64,000 bases of DNA from the NCBI GenBank assembly GCA_030268105.1, contig BSDZ01000026.1, forward strand, positions 1,306,001 to 1,370,000, written 5' to 3'. Source of the DNA: Volvox africanus. Lineage: Eukaryota; Chlorophyta; Chlorophyceae; Chlamydomonadales; Volvocaceae. A program made the translations under genes and the position numbers. Below are positions 1 through 9,172 of this stretch, piece after piece. The stretch's first letter is position 1. Each line of letters begins with the position of its first letter. Under the pieces are notes generated by a model. The model had not been told where the DNA came from and did not search any database. It worked only from the letters and a program-made list of their open reading frames with translations.

Positions 1-110
1 TTTTTGCACCCATGCAGGTCTGCTTGATCTTGGTGGAGCGGTTGTGCTCTTTCCATGTGTGAGTCCATCCATCATCATAAGCAAGCAAGCATGCATGTAT
101 GTGCTTCACG

Positions 111-153
111 GGGCGGCCATGATGGCATATCGCATGCATATGGCATGCCGCCC
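111..153. repeat. Inverted repeat, 7-bp arms (recurs in every unit)
   Basis: Arms GGGCGGC at 111-117 and GCCGCCC at 147-153 are exact reverse complements. Inside them CATAT and ATATG can pair over the GCATGC core. In units 56 and 57 the right arm ends CCT, which still allows a G-U pair. No function is evident. Confidence 0.6.
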
Positions 154-203
154 TATCTTGCGAATGAACTGACAAGCAAGCCACGCATATGAAGCAAGCA
201 AGC

Positions 204-266
204 CACGCACCTGCTCTTCAGCGCTGGAATTCACCATTCTTGCTTCATCGATCATTCAGGTGCGTG
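204..266. repeat. Inverted repeat, 10-bp arms, 130 bp upstream of the tRNA (every unit)
   Basis: Arms CACGCACCTG at 204-213 and CAGGTGCGTG at 257-266 are perfect reverse complements separated by 43 nt. The 43-nt spacer contains the palindrome CAGCGCTG and the SNP at 250. It could form a hairpin or cruciform, or be a binding site for a dimeric protein; the sequence does not say which. Confidence 0.65.
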
Positions 267-396
267 CGTTATGAGCAGGGGGGACAGCTGCATGGGTGGA
301 CAAACTGAATGAGAGGGGAGGGCGGTGGTCAATGATGGAGCTCTGCTGCGGAACAGCTGTGACTGTGTGGTTGAACAGGTTCTTATCCCATGATAC

Positions 397-468
397 GCTC
401 GCGTGGTGTAGTGGTTAGCACTGTGGACTCTGAATCCGCCGACCTGACTTCAAATCTCAGCGTGAGCT
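397..468 (+). tRNA. tRNA-Gln-CTG: tRNA-Gln (anticodon CTG), unit 1; reference copy
   Basis: The 72-nt cloverleaf reads as follows. Acceptor GCTCGCG pairs with CGTGAGC (six Watson-Crick pairs and G5-U68). T8 G9. D-stem GTGT/GCAC around loop AGTGGTTA, with G18 G19 present. T26. Anticodon stem GTGGA/TCCGC with loop CTCTGAA, giving anticodon CTG (reads CAG, glutamine). Variable loop CGAC. T-stem CTGAC/CTCAG around TTCAAAT. Discriminator T73. There is no intron and no encoded CCA, as expected for a eukaryotic nuclear gene. The A box is normal. The oddities are C53 facing C61, which breaks the last T-stem pair and changes the first base of the B box, and the lack of a downstream T run. The product would deliver glutamine in cytosolic translation if it is transcribed and charged. 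The alternative is a tRNA-derived pseudogene or SINE head. Confidence 0.72.
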
Positions 469-480
469 GCCTGCGCAGCT
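465..480. repeat. Perfect hairpin overlapping the tRNA 3' end (every unit)
   Basis: AGCTGC-CTGC-GCAGCT is a 6-bp stem with a 4-nt loop. Its first four bases are tRNA positions 70-73, so in a primary transcript it would compete with the acceptor stem. No T run follows, so it is not a recognised pol III terminator. Confidence 0.55.
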
Positions 481-602
481 GAGCAGAACGCTCATCCAGG
501 ATGCTCATCAATGTGTGGGCTCTCACGTTGCCGCAGGAAAATCTGAAGGATCACACCATGGCTGAAAGCTTGCACAAGGCCTCATGTTCTGGTCTCAACC
601 AA
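469..602. other. Spacer between tRNA and ATCAC tract (unit 1)
   Basis: No gene seen and no run of three or more T on the + strand. It carries informative SNPs at unit positions 511 (A/G), 541 (A/G), 565 (A/T), 593 (T/G) and 596 (C/T). If the tRNA is a SINE head, this 134-bp stretch would be the tRNA-unrelated body. Confidence 0.6.
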
Positions 603-630
603 ATCACATCACATCACATCACATCACATC
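603..630. repeat. (ATCAC)5 pentanucleotide microsatellite (unit 1)
   Basis: Five ATCAC copies plus ATC. The tract recurs at unit position 603 in all units; it has four copies in units 7, 8, 10, 45, 52, 54 and 56. Those seven units also share G593 and T596 just upstream, so the short allele marks one linked haplotype. Confidence 0.95.
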
Positions 631-890
631 GGGATCTGGTGGCAGAGAGATCCATCATGTTGCAGCGTGTGTGTCCTACGTCATCCGGAAAAGACAGATA
701 GATGGTGCATGCATGCATATGACAGAAGCACAGCTGTGGCTTGCATGGATAGCCACTACTGACAGTTCAACCAGGTGCATCAACCAGACGGCGCATGCGT
801 GATGTTCTTTTGACCTTCCGATGGTTTGCTTGTAGCATCTACACGTCTGCACCATCAAGCGGGCAGGCTAGCAAGTGGCACATGTGGCTA
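631..890. other. Spacer between ATCAC tract and minisatellite (unit 1)
   Basis: No supported gene. A 6-bp inverted repeat GGATCT/AGATCC sits at 632-637 and 648-653. GCATGCATGCATATG occurs near 707. The first TTTT after the tRNA is at 808-811, a possible distal pol III stop about 340 nt past the tRNA. Confidence 0.6.
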
Positions 891-1070
891 GCTAGACTTG
901 TGCCCCTAGCTAGATTTGTGCCGCCAGCTAGACTGGTGCCGCTAGCTAGACTGGTGCCGCTAGCTAGACTGGTGCCACTAGCTGGACTTGTGCCGCTAGC
1001 TAGACTTGTGCCGCTAGCTAGACTTGTGCCGCTAGCTAGACTGGTGCCGCATGTTAGACTTGTGCCTCTT
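891..1070. repeat. 18-bp minisatellite, 10 monomers (unit 1)
   Basis: The monomer is close to GCTAGACTGGTGCCGCTA, with T/G variation in the middle. The order of variant monomers is constant: one TTTGTGCC monomer second, one GCTGGACTT monomer mid-array, one ending CCGCAT next to last. Copy number is 10 here, 9 in 33 units, 8 in 14, 6 in three and 5 in one. Since 18 is a multiple of three, one frame stays open and reads Ala-Arg-Leu-Val-Pro-Leu repeats; I regard this as a by-product. Confidence 0.95.
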
Positions 1071-1162
1071 GCACCTGTTGCTAGCTAGCAGAATTCGTTT
1101 CCCAAGGAGTACAGGTTTGACATGCATCCCAACCCGCCACTGCACGACTGTGTTTAAAACCA
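1071..1162. other. Unit-end spacer (unit 1)
   Basis: No gene seen. It contains GCTAGCTAGC, GAATTC and GTTTAAAACC. Polymorphic sites are CCCGCC versus CCGGCC (the latter at the ends of units 2, 4, 5, 8, 24, 31, 43 and 44) and GTGTTT versus GTTT (a 2-bp deletion in units 2, 4 and 8). Confidence 0.7.
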
Positions 1163-2322
1163 TTTTTGCACCCATGCAGGTCTGCTTGATCTTGGTGGAG
1201 CGGTTGTGCTCTTTCCATGTGTGAGTCCATCCATCATCATAAGCAAGCAAGCATGCATGTATGTGCTTCACGGGGCGGCCATGATGGCATATCGCATGCA
1301 TATGGCATGCCGCCCTATCTTGCGAATGAACTGACAAGCAAGCCACGCATATGAAGCAAGCAAGCCACGCACCTGCTCTTCAGCGCTGGAATTCACCATT
1401 CTTGCTTCATCCATCATTCAGGTGCGTGCGTTATGAGCAGGGGGGACAGCTGCATGGGTGGACAAACTGAATGAGAGGGGAGGGCGGTGGTCAATGATGG
1501 AGCTCTGCTGCGGAACAGGTGTGACTGTGTGGTTGAACAGGTTCTCATCCCATGATACGCTCGAGTGGTGTAGTGGTTAGCACTGTGGACTCTGAATCCG
1601 CCGACCTGACTTCAAATCTCAGCGTGAGCTGCCTGCGCAGCTGAGCAGAACGCTCATCCAGGATGCTCATCAATGTGTGGGCTCTCACGTTGCCGCAGGA
1701 AAATCTGAAGGATCACACCATGGCTGAAAGCTTGCACAAGGCCTCATGTTCTGGTCTCAACCAAATCACATCACATCACATCACATCACATCGGGATCTG
1801 GTGGCAGAGAGATCCATCATGTTGCAGCGTGTGTGTCCTACGTCATCCGGAAAAGACAGATAGATGGTGCATGCATGCATATGACAGAAGCACAGCTGTG
1901 GCTTGCATGGATAGCCACTACTGACAATTCAACCAGGTGCATCAACCAGACGGCGCATGCGTGATGTTCTTTTGACCTTCCGATGGTTTGCTTGTAGCAT
2001 CTACACGTCTGCACCATCAAGCGGGCAGGCTAGCAAGTGGCACATGTGGCTAGCTAGACTTGTGCCCCTAGCTAGATTTGTGCCGCCAGCTAGACTGGTG
2101 CCGCTAGCTAGACTGGTGCCGCTAGCTAGACTGGTGCCACTAGCTGGACTTGTGCCGCTAGCTAGACTTGTGCCGCTAGCTAGACTTGTGCCGCTAGCTA
2201 GACTGGTGCCGCATGTTAGACTTGTGCCTCTTGCACCTGTTGCTAGCTAGCAGAATTCGTTTCCCAAGGAGTACAGGTTTGACATGCATCCCAACCGGCC
2301 ACTGCACGACTGTTTAAAACCA
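1163..2322 (+). repeat. Array unit 2 (1160 bp)
   Basis: Minisatellite 2053-2232, 10 monomers; ATCAC x5; recombinant haplotype C-T-G; A565; GT deletion and CCGGCC at the unit end. Shares the private ACAATTC (for ACAGTTC) near 1924 with unit 4. Confidence 0.97.
1559..1630 (+). tRNA. tRNA-Gln-CTG: tRNA-Gln (CTG), unit 2, A6 allele
   Basis: As 397-468 except C6 is A, giving an A6 x G67 mismatch in the acceptor stem. Confidence 0.62.
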
Positions 2323-3448
2323 TTTTTGCACCCATGCAGGTCTGCTTGATCTTGGTGGAGCGGTTGTGCTCTTTCCATGTGTGAGTCCATCCATCATCAT
2401 AAGCAAGCAAGCATGCATGTATGTGCTTCACGGGGCGGCCATGATGGCATATCGCATGCATATGGCATGCCGCCCTATCTTGCGAATGAACTGACAAGCA
2501 AGCCACGCATATGAAGCAAGCAAGCCACGCACCTGCTCTTCAGCGCTGGAATTCACCATTCTTGCTTCATCCATCATTCAGGTGCGTGCGTTATGAGCAG
2601 GGGGGACAGCTGCATGGGTGGACAAACTGAATGAGAGGGGAGGGCGGTGGTCAATGATGGAGCTCTGCTGCGGAACAGCTGTGACTGTGTGGTTGAACAG
2701 GTTCTTATCCCATGATACGCTCGCGTGGTGTAGTGGTTAGCACTGTGGACTCTGAATCCGCCGACCTGACTTCAAATCTCAGCGTGAGCTGCCTGCGCAG
2801 CTGAGCAGAACGCTCATCCAGGATGCTCATCAATGTGTGGGCTCTCACGTTGCCGCAGGAAAATCTGAAGGATCACACCATGGCTGTAAGCTTGCACAAG
2901 GCCTCATGTTCTGGTCTCAACCAAATCACATCACATCACATCACATCACATCGGGATCTGGTGGCAGAGAGATCCATCATGTTGCAGCGTGTGTGTCCTA
3001 CGTCATCCGGAAAAGACAGATAGATGGTGCATGCATGCATATGACAGAAGCACAGCTGTGGCTTGCATGGATAGCCACTACTGACAGTTCAACCAGGTGC
3101 ATCAACCAGACGGCGCATGCGTGATGTTCTTTTGACCTTCCGATGGTTTGCTTGTAGCATCTACACGTCTGCACCATCAAGCGGGCAGGCTAGCAAGTGG
3201 CACATGTGGCTAGCTAGACTTGTGCCCCTAGCTAGATTTGTGCCGCCAGCTAGACTGGTGCCGCTAGCTAGACTGGTGCCACTAGCTGGACTTGTGCCGC
3301 TAGCTAGACTTGTGCCGCTAGCTAGACTGGTGCCGCATGTTAGACTTGTGCCTCTTGCACCTGTTGCTAGCTAGCAGAATTCGTTTCCCAAGGAGTACAG
3401 GTTTGACATGCATCCCAACCCGCCACTGCACGACTGTGTTTAAAACCA
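2323..3448 (+). repeat. Array unit 3 (1126 bp)
   Basis: Minisatellite 3213-3356, 8 monomers; ATCAC x5; haplotype C-T-C; T565. Confidence 0.97.
2719..2790 (+). tRNA. tRNA-Gln-CTG: tRNA-Gln (CTG), unit 3
   Basis: Reads the same as 397-468. Confidence 0.72.
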
Positions 3449-4608
3449 ATTTTGCACCCATGCAGGTCTGCTTGATCTTGGTGGAGCGGTTGTGCTCTTT
3501 CCATGTGTGAGTCCATCCATCATCATAAGCAAGCAAGCATGCATGTATGTGCTTCACGGGGCGGCCATGATGGCATATCGCATGCATATGGCATGCCGCC
3601 CTATCTTGCGAATGAACTGACAAGCAAGCCACGCATATGAAGCAAGCAAGCCACGCACCTGCTCTTCAGCGCTGGAATTCACCATTCTTGCTTCATCCAT
3701 CATTCAGGTGCGTGCGTTATGAGCAGGGGGGACAGCTGCATGGGTGGACAAACTGAATGAGAGGGGAGGGCGGTGGTCAATGATGGAGCTCTGCTGCGGA
3801 ACAGCTGTGACTGTGTGGTTGAACAGGTTCTTATCCCATGATACGCTCGAGTGGTGTAGTGGTTAGCACTGTGGACTCTGAATCCGCCGACCTGACTTCA
3901 AATCTCAGCGTGAGCTGCCTGCGCAGCTGAGCAGAACGCTCATCCAGGATGCTCATCAATGTGTGGGCTCTCACGTTGCCGCAGGAAAATCTGAAGGATC
4001 ACACCATGGCTGAAAGCTTGCACAAGGCCTCATGTTCTGGTCTCAACCAAATCACATCACATCACATCACATCACATCGGGATCTGGTGGCAGAGAGATC
4101 CATCATGTTGCAGCGTGTGTGTCCTACGTCATCCGGAAAAGACAGATAGATGGTGCATGCATGCATATGACAGAAGCACAGCTGTGGCTTGCATGGATAG
4201 CCACTACTGACAATTCAACCAGGTGCATCAACCAGACGGCGCATGCGTGATGTTCTTTTGACCTTCCGATGGTTTGCTTGTAGCATCTACACGTCTGCAC
4301 CATCAAGCGGGCAGGCTAGCAAGTGGCACATGTGGCTAGCTAGACTTGTGCCCCTAGCTAGATTTGTGCCGCCAGCTAGACTGGTGCCGCTAGCTAGACT
4401 GGTGCCGCTAGCTAGACTGGTGCCACTAGCTGGACTTGTGCCGCTAGCTAGACTTGTGCCGCTAGCTAGACTTGTGCCGCTAGCTAGACTGGTGCCGCAT
4501 GTTAGACTTGTGCCTCTTGCACCTGTTGCTAGCTAGCAGAATTCGTTTCCCAAGGAGTACAGGTTTGACATGCATCCCAACCGGCCACTGCACGACTGTT
4601 TAAAACCA
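3449..4608 (+). repeat. Array unit 4 (1160 bp)
   Basis: Minisatellite 4339-4518, 10 monomers; ATCAC x5; haplotype C-T-C; A565; GT deletion and CCGGCC at the end; first base A instead of T; private ACAATTC shared with unit 2. Confidence 0.97.
3845..3916 (+). tRNA. tRNA-Gln-CTG: tRNA-Gln (CTG), unit 4, A6 allele
   Basis: A6 x G67 mismatch. The only A6 copy lying on a C-T-C haplotype. Confidence 0.62.
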
Positions 4609-5770
4609 TTTTTGCACCCATGCAGGTCTGCTTGATCTTGGTGGAGCGGTTGTGCTCTTTCCATGTGTGAGTCCATCCATCATCATAAGCAAGCAAGCAT
4701 GCATGTATGTGCTTCACGGGGCGGCCATGATGGCATATCGCATGCATATGGCATGCCGCCCTATCTTGCGAATGAACTGACAAGCAAGCCACGCATATGA
4801 AGCAAGCAAGCCACGCACCTGCTCTTCAGCGCTGGAATTCACCATTCTTGCTTCATCGATCATTCAGGTGCGTGCGTTATGAGCAGGGGGGACAGCTGCA
4901 TGGGTGGACAAACTGAATGAGAGGGGAGGGCGGTGGTCAATGATGGAGCTCTGCTGCGGAACAGCTGTGACTGTGTGGTTGAACAGGTTCTTATCCCATG
5001 ATACGCTCGCGTGGTGTAGTGGTTAGCACTGTGGACTCTGAATCCGCCGACCTGACTTCAAATCTCAGCGTGAGCTGCCTGCGCAGCTGAGCAGAACGCT
5101 CATCCAGGATGCTCATCAATGTGTGGGCTCTCACGTTGCCGCAGGAAAATCTGAAGGATCACACCATGGCTGAAAGCTTGCACAAGGCCTCATGTTCTGG
5201 TCTCAACCAAATCACATCACATCACATCACATCACATCGGGATCTGGTGGCAGAGAGATCCATCATGTTGCAGCGTGTGTGTCCTACGTCATCCGGAAAA
5301 GACAGATAGATGGTGCATGCATGCATATGACAGAAGCACAGCTGTGGCTTGCATGGATAGCCACTACTGACAGTTCAACCAGGTGCATCAACCAGACGGC
5401 GCATGCGTGATGTTCTTTTGACCTTCCGATGGTTTGCTTGTAGCATCTACACGTCTGCACCATCAAGCGGGCAGGCTAGCAAGTGGCACATGTGGCTAGC
5501 TAGACTTGTGCCCCTAGCTAGATTTGTGCCGCCAGCTAGACTGGTGCCGCTAGCTAGACTGGTGCCGCTAGCTAGACTGGTGCCACTAGCTGGACTTGTG
5601 CCGCTAGCTAGACTTGTGCCGCTAGCTAGACTTGTGCCGCTAGCTAGACTGGTGCCGCATGTTAGACTTGTGCCTCTTGCACCTGTTGCTAGCTAGCAGA
5701 ATTCGTTTCCCAAGGAGTACAGGTTTGACATGCATCCCAACCGGCCACTGCACGACTGTGTTTAAAACCA
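4609..5770 (+). repeat. Array unit 5 (1162 bp)
   Basis: Minisatellite 5499-5678, 10 monomers; ATCAC x5; haplotype G-T-C; A565; CCGGCC at the end. Very close to unit 1. Confidence 0.97.
5005..5076 (+). tRNA. tRNA-Gln-CTG: tRNA-Gln (CTG), unit 5
   Basis: Reads the same as 397-468. Confidence 0.72.
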
Positions 5771-6896
5771 TTTTTGCACCCATGCAGGTCTGCTTGATCT
5801 TGGTGGAGCGGTTGTGCTCTTTCCATGTGTGAGTCCATCCATCATCATAAGCAAGCAAGCATGCATGTATGTGCTTCACGGGGCGGCCATGATGGCATAT
5901 CGCATGCATATGGCATGCCGCCCTATCTTGCGAATGAACTGACAAGCAAGCCACGCATATGAAGCAAGCAAGCCACGCACCTGCTCTTCAGCGCTGGAAT
6001 TCACCATTCTTGCTTCATCGATCATTCAGGTGCGTGCGTTATGAGCAGGGGGGACAGCTGCATGGGTGGACAAACTGAATGAGAGGGGAGGGCGGTGGTC
6101 AATGATGGAGCTCTGCTGCGGAACAGCTGTGACTGTGTGGTTGAACAGGTTCTTATCCCATGATACGCTCGCGTGGTGTAGTGGTTAGCACTGTGGACTC
6201 TGAATCCGCCGACCTGACTTCAAATCTCAGCGTGAGCTGCCTGCGCAGCTGAGCAGAACGCTCATCCAGGATGCTCATCAATGTGTGGGCTCTCACGTTG
6301 CCGCAGGAAAATCTGAAGGATCACACCATGGCTGTAAGCTTGCACAAGGCCTCATGTTCTGGTCTCAACCAAATCACATCACATCACATCACATCACATC
6401 GGGATCTGGTGGCAGAGAGATCCATCATGTTGCAGCGTGTGTGTCCTACGTCATCCGGAAAAGACAGATAGATGGTGCATGCATGCATATGACAGAAGCA
6501 CAGCTGTGGCTTGCATGGATAGCCACTACTGACAGTTCAACCAGGTGCATCAACCAGACGGCGCATGCGTGATGTTCTTTTGACCTTCCGATGGTTTGCT
6601 TGTAGCATCTACACGTCTGCACCATCAAGCGGGCAGGCTAGCAAGTGGCACATGTGGCTAGCTAGACTTGTGCCCCTAGCTAGATTTGTGCCGCCAGCTA
6701 GACTGGTGCCGCTAGCTAGACTGGTGCCACTAGCTGGACTTGTGCCGCTAGCTAGACTGGTGCCGCTAGCTAGACTGGTGCCGCATGTTAGACTTGTGCC
6801 TCTTGCACCTGTTGCTAGCTAGCAGAATTCGTTTCCCAAGGAGTACAGGTTTGACATGCATCCCAACCCGCCACTGCACGACTGTGTTTAAAACCA
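5771..6896 (+). repeat. Array unit 6 (1126 bp)
   Basis: Minisatellite 6661-6804, 8 monomers; ATCAC x5; haplotype G-T-C; T565. Confidence 0.97.
6167..6238 (+). tRNA. tRNA-Gln-CTG: tRNA-Gln (CTG), unit 6
   Basis: Reads the same as 397-468. Confidence 0.72.
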
Positions 6897-8017
6897 TTTT
6901 TGCACCCATGCAGGTCTGCTTGATCTTGGTGGAGCGGTTGTGCTCTTTCCATGTGTGAGTCCATCCATCATCATAAGCAAGCAAGCATGCATGTATGTGC
7001 TTCACGGGGCGGCCATGATGGCATATCGCATGCATATGGCATGCCGCCCTATCTTGCGAATGAACTGACAAGCAAGCCACGCATATGAAGCAAGCAAGCC
7101 ACGCACCTGCTCTTCAGCGCTGGAATTCACCATTCTTGCTTCATCTATCATTCAGGTGCGTGCGTTATGAGCAGGGGGGACAGCTGCATGGGTGAACAAA
7201 CTGAATGAGAGGGGAGGGCGGTGGTCAACGATGGAGCTCTGCTGCGGAACAGGTGTGACTGTGTGGTTGAACAGGTTCTTATCCCATGATACGCTCGAGT
7301 GGTGTAGTGATTAGCACTGTGGACTCTGAATCCGCCGACCTGACTTCAAATCTCAGCGTGAGCTGCCTGCGCAGCTGAGCAGAACGCTCATCCAGGATGC
7401 TCATCAGTGTGTGGGCTCTCACGTTGCCGCAGGAAAATCTGAAGGATCACACCATGGCTGTAAGCTTGCACAAGGCCTCATGTTCTGGGCTTAACCAAAT
7501 CACATCACATCACATCACATCGGGATCTGGTGGCAGAGAGATCCATCATGTTGCAGCGTGTGTGTCCTACGTCATCCGGAAAAGACAGATAGATGGTGCA
7601 TGCATGCATATGACAGAAGCACAGCTGTGGCTTGCATGGATAGCCACTACTGACAGTTCAACCAGGTGCATCAACCAGACGGCGCATGCGTGATGTTCTT
7701 TTGACCTTCCGATGGTTTGCTTGTAGCATCTACACGTCTGCACCATCAAGCGGGCAGGCTAGCAAGTGGCACATGTGGCTAGCTAGACTTGTGCCCCTAG
7801 CTAGATTTGTGCCGCCAGCTAGACTGGTGCCGCTAGCTAGACTGGTGCCACTAGCTGGACTTGTGCCGCTAGCTAGACTGGTGCCGCTAGCTAGACTGGT
7901 GCCGCATGTTAGACTTGTGCCTCTTGCACCTGTTGCTAGCTAGCAGAATTCGTTTCCCAAGGAGTACAGGTTTGACATGCATCCCAACCCGCCACTGCAC
8001 GACTGTGTTTAAAACCA
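6897..8017 (+). repeat. Array unit 7 (1121 bp)
   Basis: Minisatellite 7782-7925, 8 monomers; ATCAC x4; haplotype T-C-G with A299, G511 and G593/T596. Matches unit 8 up to the minisatellite. Confidence 0.97.
7293..7364 (+). tRNA. tRNA-Gln-CTG: tRNA-Gln (CTG), unit 7, A6 + A19 allele
   Basis: A6 x G67 mismatch, and G19 is A (loop AGTGATTA), which removes the conserved G19-C56 elbow pair and alters the A box. Probably a weakened or dead copy. Confidence 0.5.
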
Positions 8018-9172
8018 TTTTTGCACCCATGCAGGTCTGCTTGATCTTGGTGGAGCGGTTGTGCTCTTTCCATGTGTGAGTCCATCCATCATCATAAGCA
8101 AGCAAGCATGCATGTATGTGCTTCACGGGGCGGCCATGATGGCATATCGCATGCATATGGCATGCCGCCCTATCTTGCGAATGAACTGACAAGCAAGCCA
8201 CGCATATGAAGCAAGCAAGCCACGCACCTGCTCTTCAGCGCTGGAATTCACCATTCTTGCTTCATCTATCATTCAGGTGCGTGCGTTATGAGCAGGGGGG
8301 ACAGCTGCATGGGTGAACAAACTGAATGAGAGGGGAGGGCGGTGGTCAACGATGGAGCTCTGCTGCGGAACAGGTGTGACTGTGTGGTTGAACAGGTTCT
8401 TATCCCATGATACGCTCGAGTGGTGTAGTGATTAGCACTGTGGACTCTGAATCCGCCGACCTGACTTCAAATCTCAGCGTGAGCTGCCTGCGCAGCTGAG
8501 CAGAACGCTCATCCAGGATGCTCATCAGTGTGTGGGCTCTCACGTTGCCGCAGGAAAATCTGAAGGATCACACCATGGCTGTAAGCTTGCACAAGGCCTC
8601 ATGTTCTGGGCTTAACCAAATCACATCACATCACATCACATCGGGATCTGGTGGCAGAGAGATCCATCATGTTGCAGCGTGTGTGTCCTACGTCATCCGG
8701 AAAAGACAGATAGATGGTGCATGCATGCATATGACAGAAGCACAGCTGTGGCTTGCATGGATAGCCACTACTGACAGTTCAACCAGGTGCATCAACCAGA
8801 CGGCGCATGCGTGATGTTCTTTTGACCTTCCGATGGTTTGCTTGTAGCATCTACACGTCTGCACCATCAAGCGGGCAGGCTAGCAAGTGGCACATGTGGC
8901 TAGCTAGACTTGTGCCCCTAGCTAGATTTGTGCCGCCAGCTAGACTGGTGCCGCTAGCTAGACTGGTGCCGCTAGCTAGACTGGTGCCACTAGCTGGACT
9001 TGTGCCGCTAGCTAGACTTGTGCCGCTAGCTAGACTTGTGCCGCTAGCTAGACTGGTGCCGCATGTTAGACTTGTGCCTCTTGCACCTGTTGCTAGCTAG
9101 CAGAATTCGTTTCCCAAGGAGTACAGGTTTGACATGCATCCCAACCGGCCACTGCACGACTGTTTAAAACCA
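8018..9172 (+). repeat. Array unit 8 (1155 bp)
   Basis: Minisatellite 8903-9082, 10 monomers; ATCAC x4; haplotype T-C-G; A299, G511. The left part is like unit 7, while the right part (10 monomers, CCGGCC, GT deletion) is like units 2 and 4, so this unit is a mosaic. Confidence 0.97.
8414..8485 (+). tRNA. tRNA-Gln-CTG: tRNA-Gln (CTG), unit 8, A6 + A19 allele
   Basis: Same two changes as the unit 7 copy. Confidence 0.5.

Larger units (their letters stand above)
1..396. other. Upstream spacer of the unit (described on unit 1)
   Basis: No gene seen. It holds GCAAGCAAGC and GCATGCATG low-complexity runs, two inverted repeats (111-153 and 204-266), and the three diagnostic SNP positions 250, 333 and 357. 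Position 384 is T or C, 13 nt before the tRNA. No clear TATA element lies just upstream of the tRNA. The same spacer recurs in each unit. Confidence 0.85.
1..1162 (+). repeat. Array unit 1 (1162 bp)
   Basis: Minisatellite 10 monomers; ATCAC x5; haplotype G-T-C. A565. Confidence 0.97.

Noticed and set aside
327..389. B-box-like GGTTCTTATCC with TGGTCAATGATGG upstream, just before the tRNA
   Set aside because: It lacks the invariant A58 and purine 57 equivalents, and I could not draw acceptor or anticodon stems.
380..650. Target-site duplication flanking a SINE insertion
   Set aside because: The sequence before 397 (CCCATGATAC) and after 630 (GGGATCTGGT) share no convincing direct repeat.
737..773. 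Second tRNA-like A/B box pair (TGGCTTGCATGG and GTTCAACCA)
   Set aside because: The spacing between boxes is only 16 nt, A14 and C61 equivalents are missing, and no cloverleaf forms.
795..1088. Open frame of up to 97 codons over the minisatellite with Ala-Arg-Leu-Val-Pro-Leu repeats, present in nearly every unit
   Set aside because: It stays open because the monomer is 18 bp and the units are near-identical. Its length varies freely from 67 to 97 codons, unit 51 has no upstream start, and there is no recognisable domain or independent coding signal.
1032..1346. Minus-strand open frame of 104 codons crossing the unit boundary (87 or 98 codons in some units)
   Set aside because: It overlaps the minisatellite and low-complexity GCAAGCAAGC DNA; the GT deletion shifts its frame in units 2, 4 and 8; no family is recognisable.
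2837..3124. Plus-strand open frames of 66-98 codons through the ATCAC tract
   Set aside because: The frame depends on ATCAC copy number (a 5-bp step), is cut by TGA in units 52, 54 and 56, and contains only simple-repeat residues (His-Ile-Thr-Ser).
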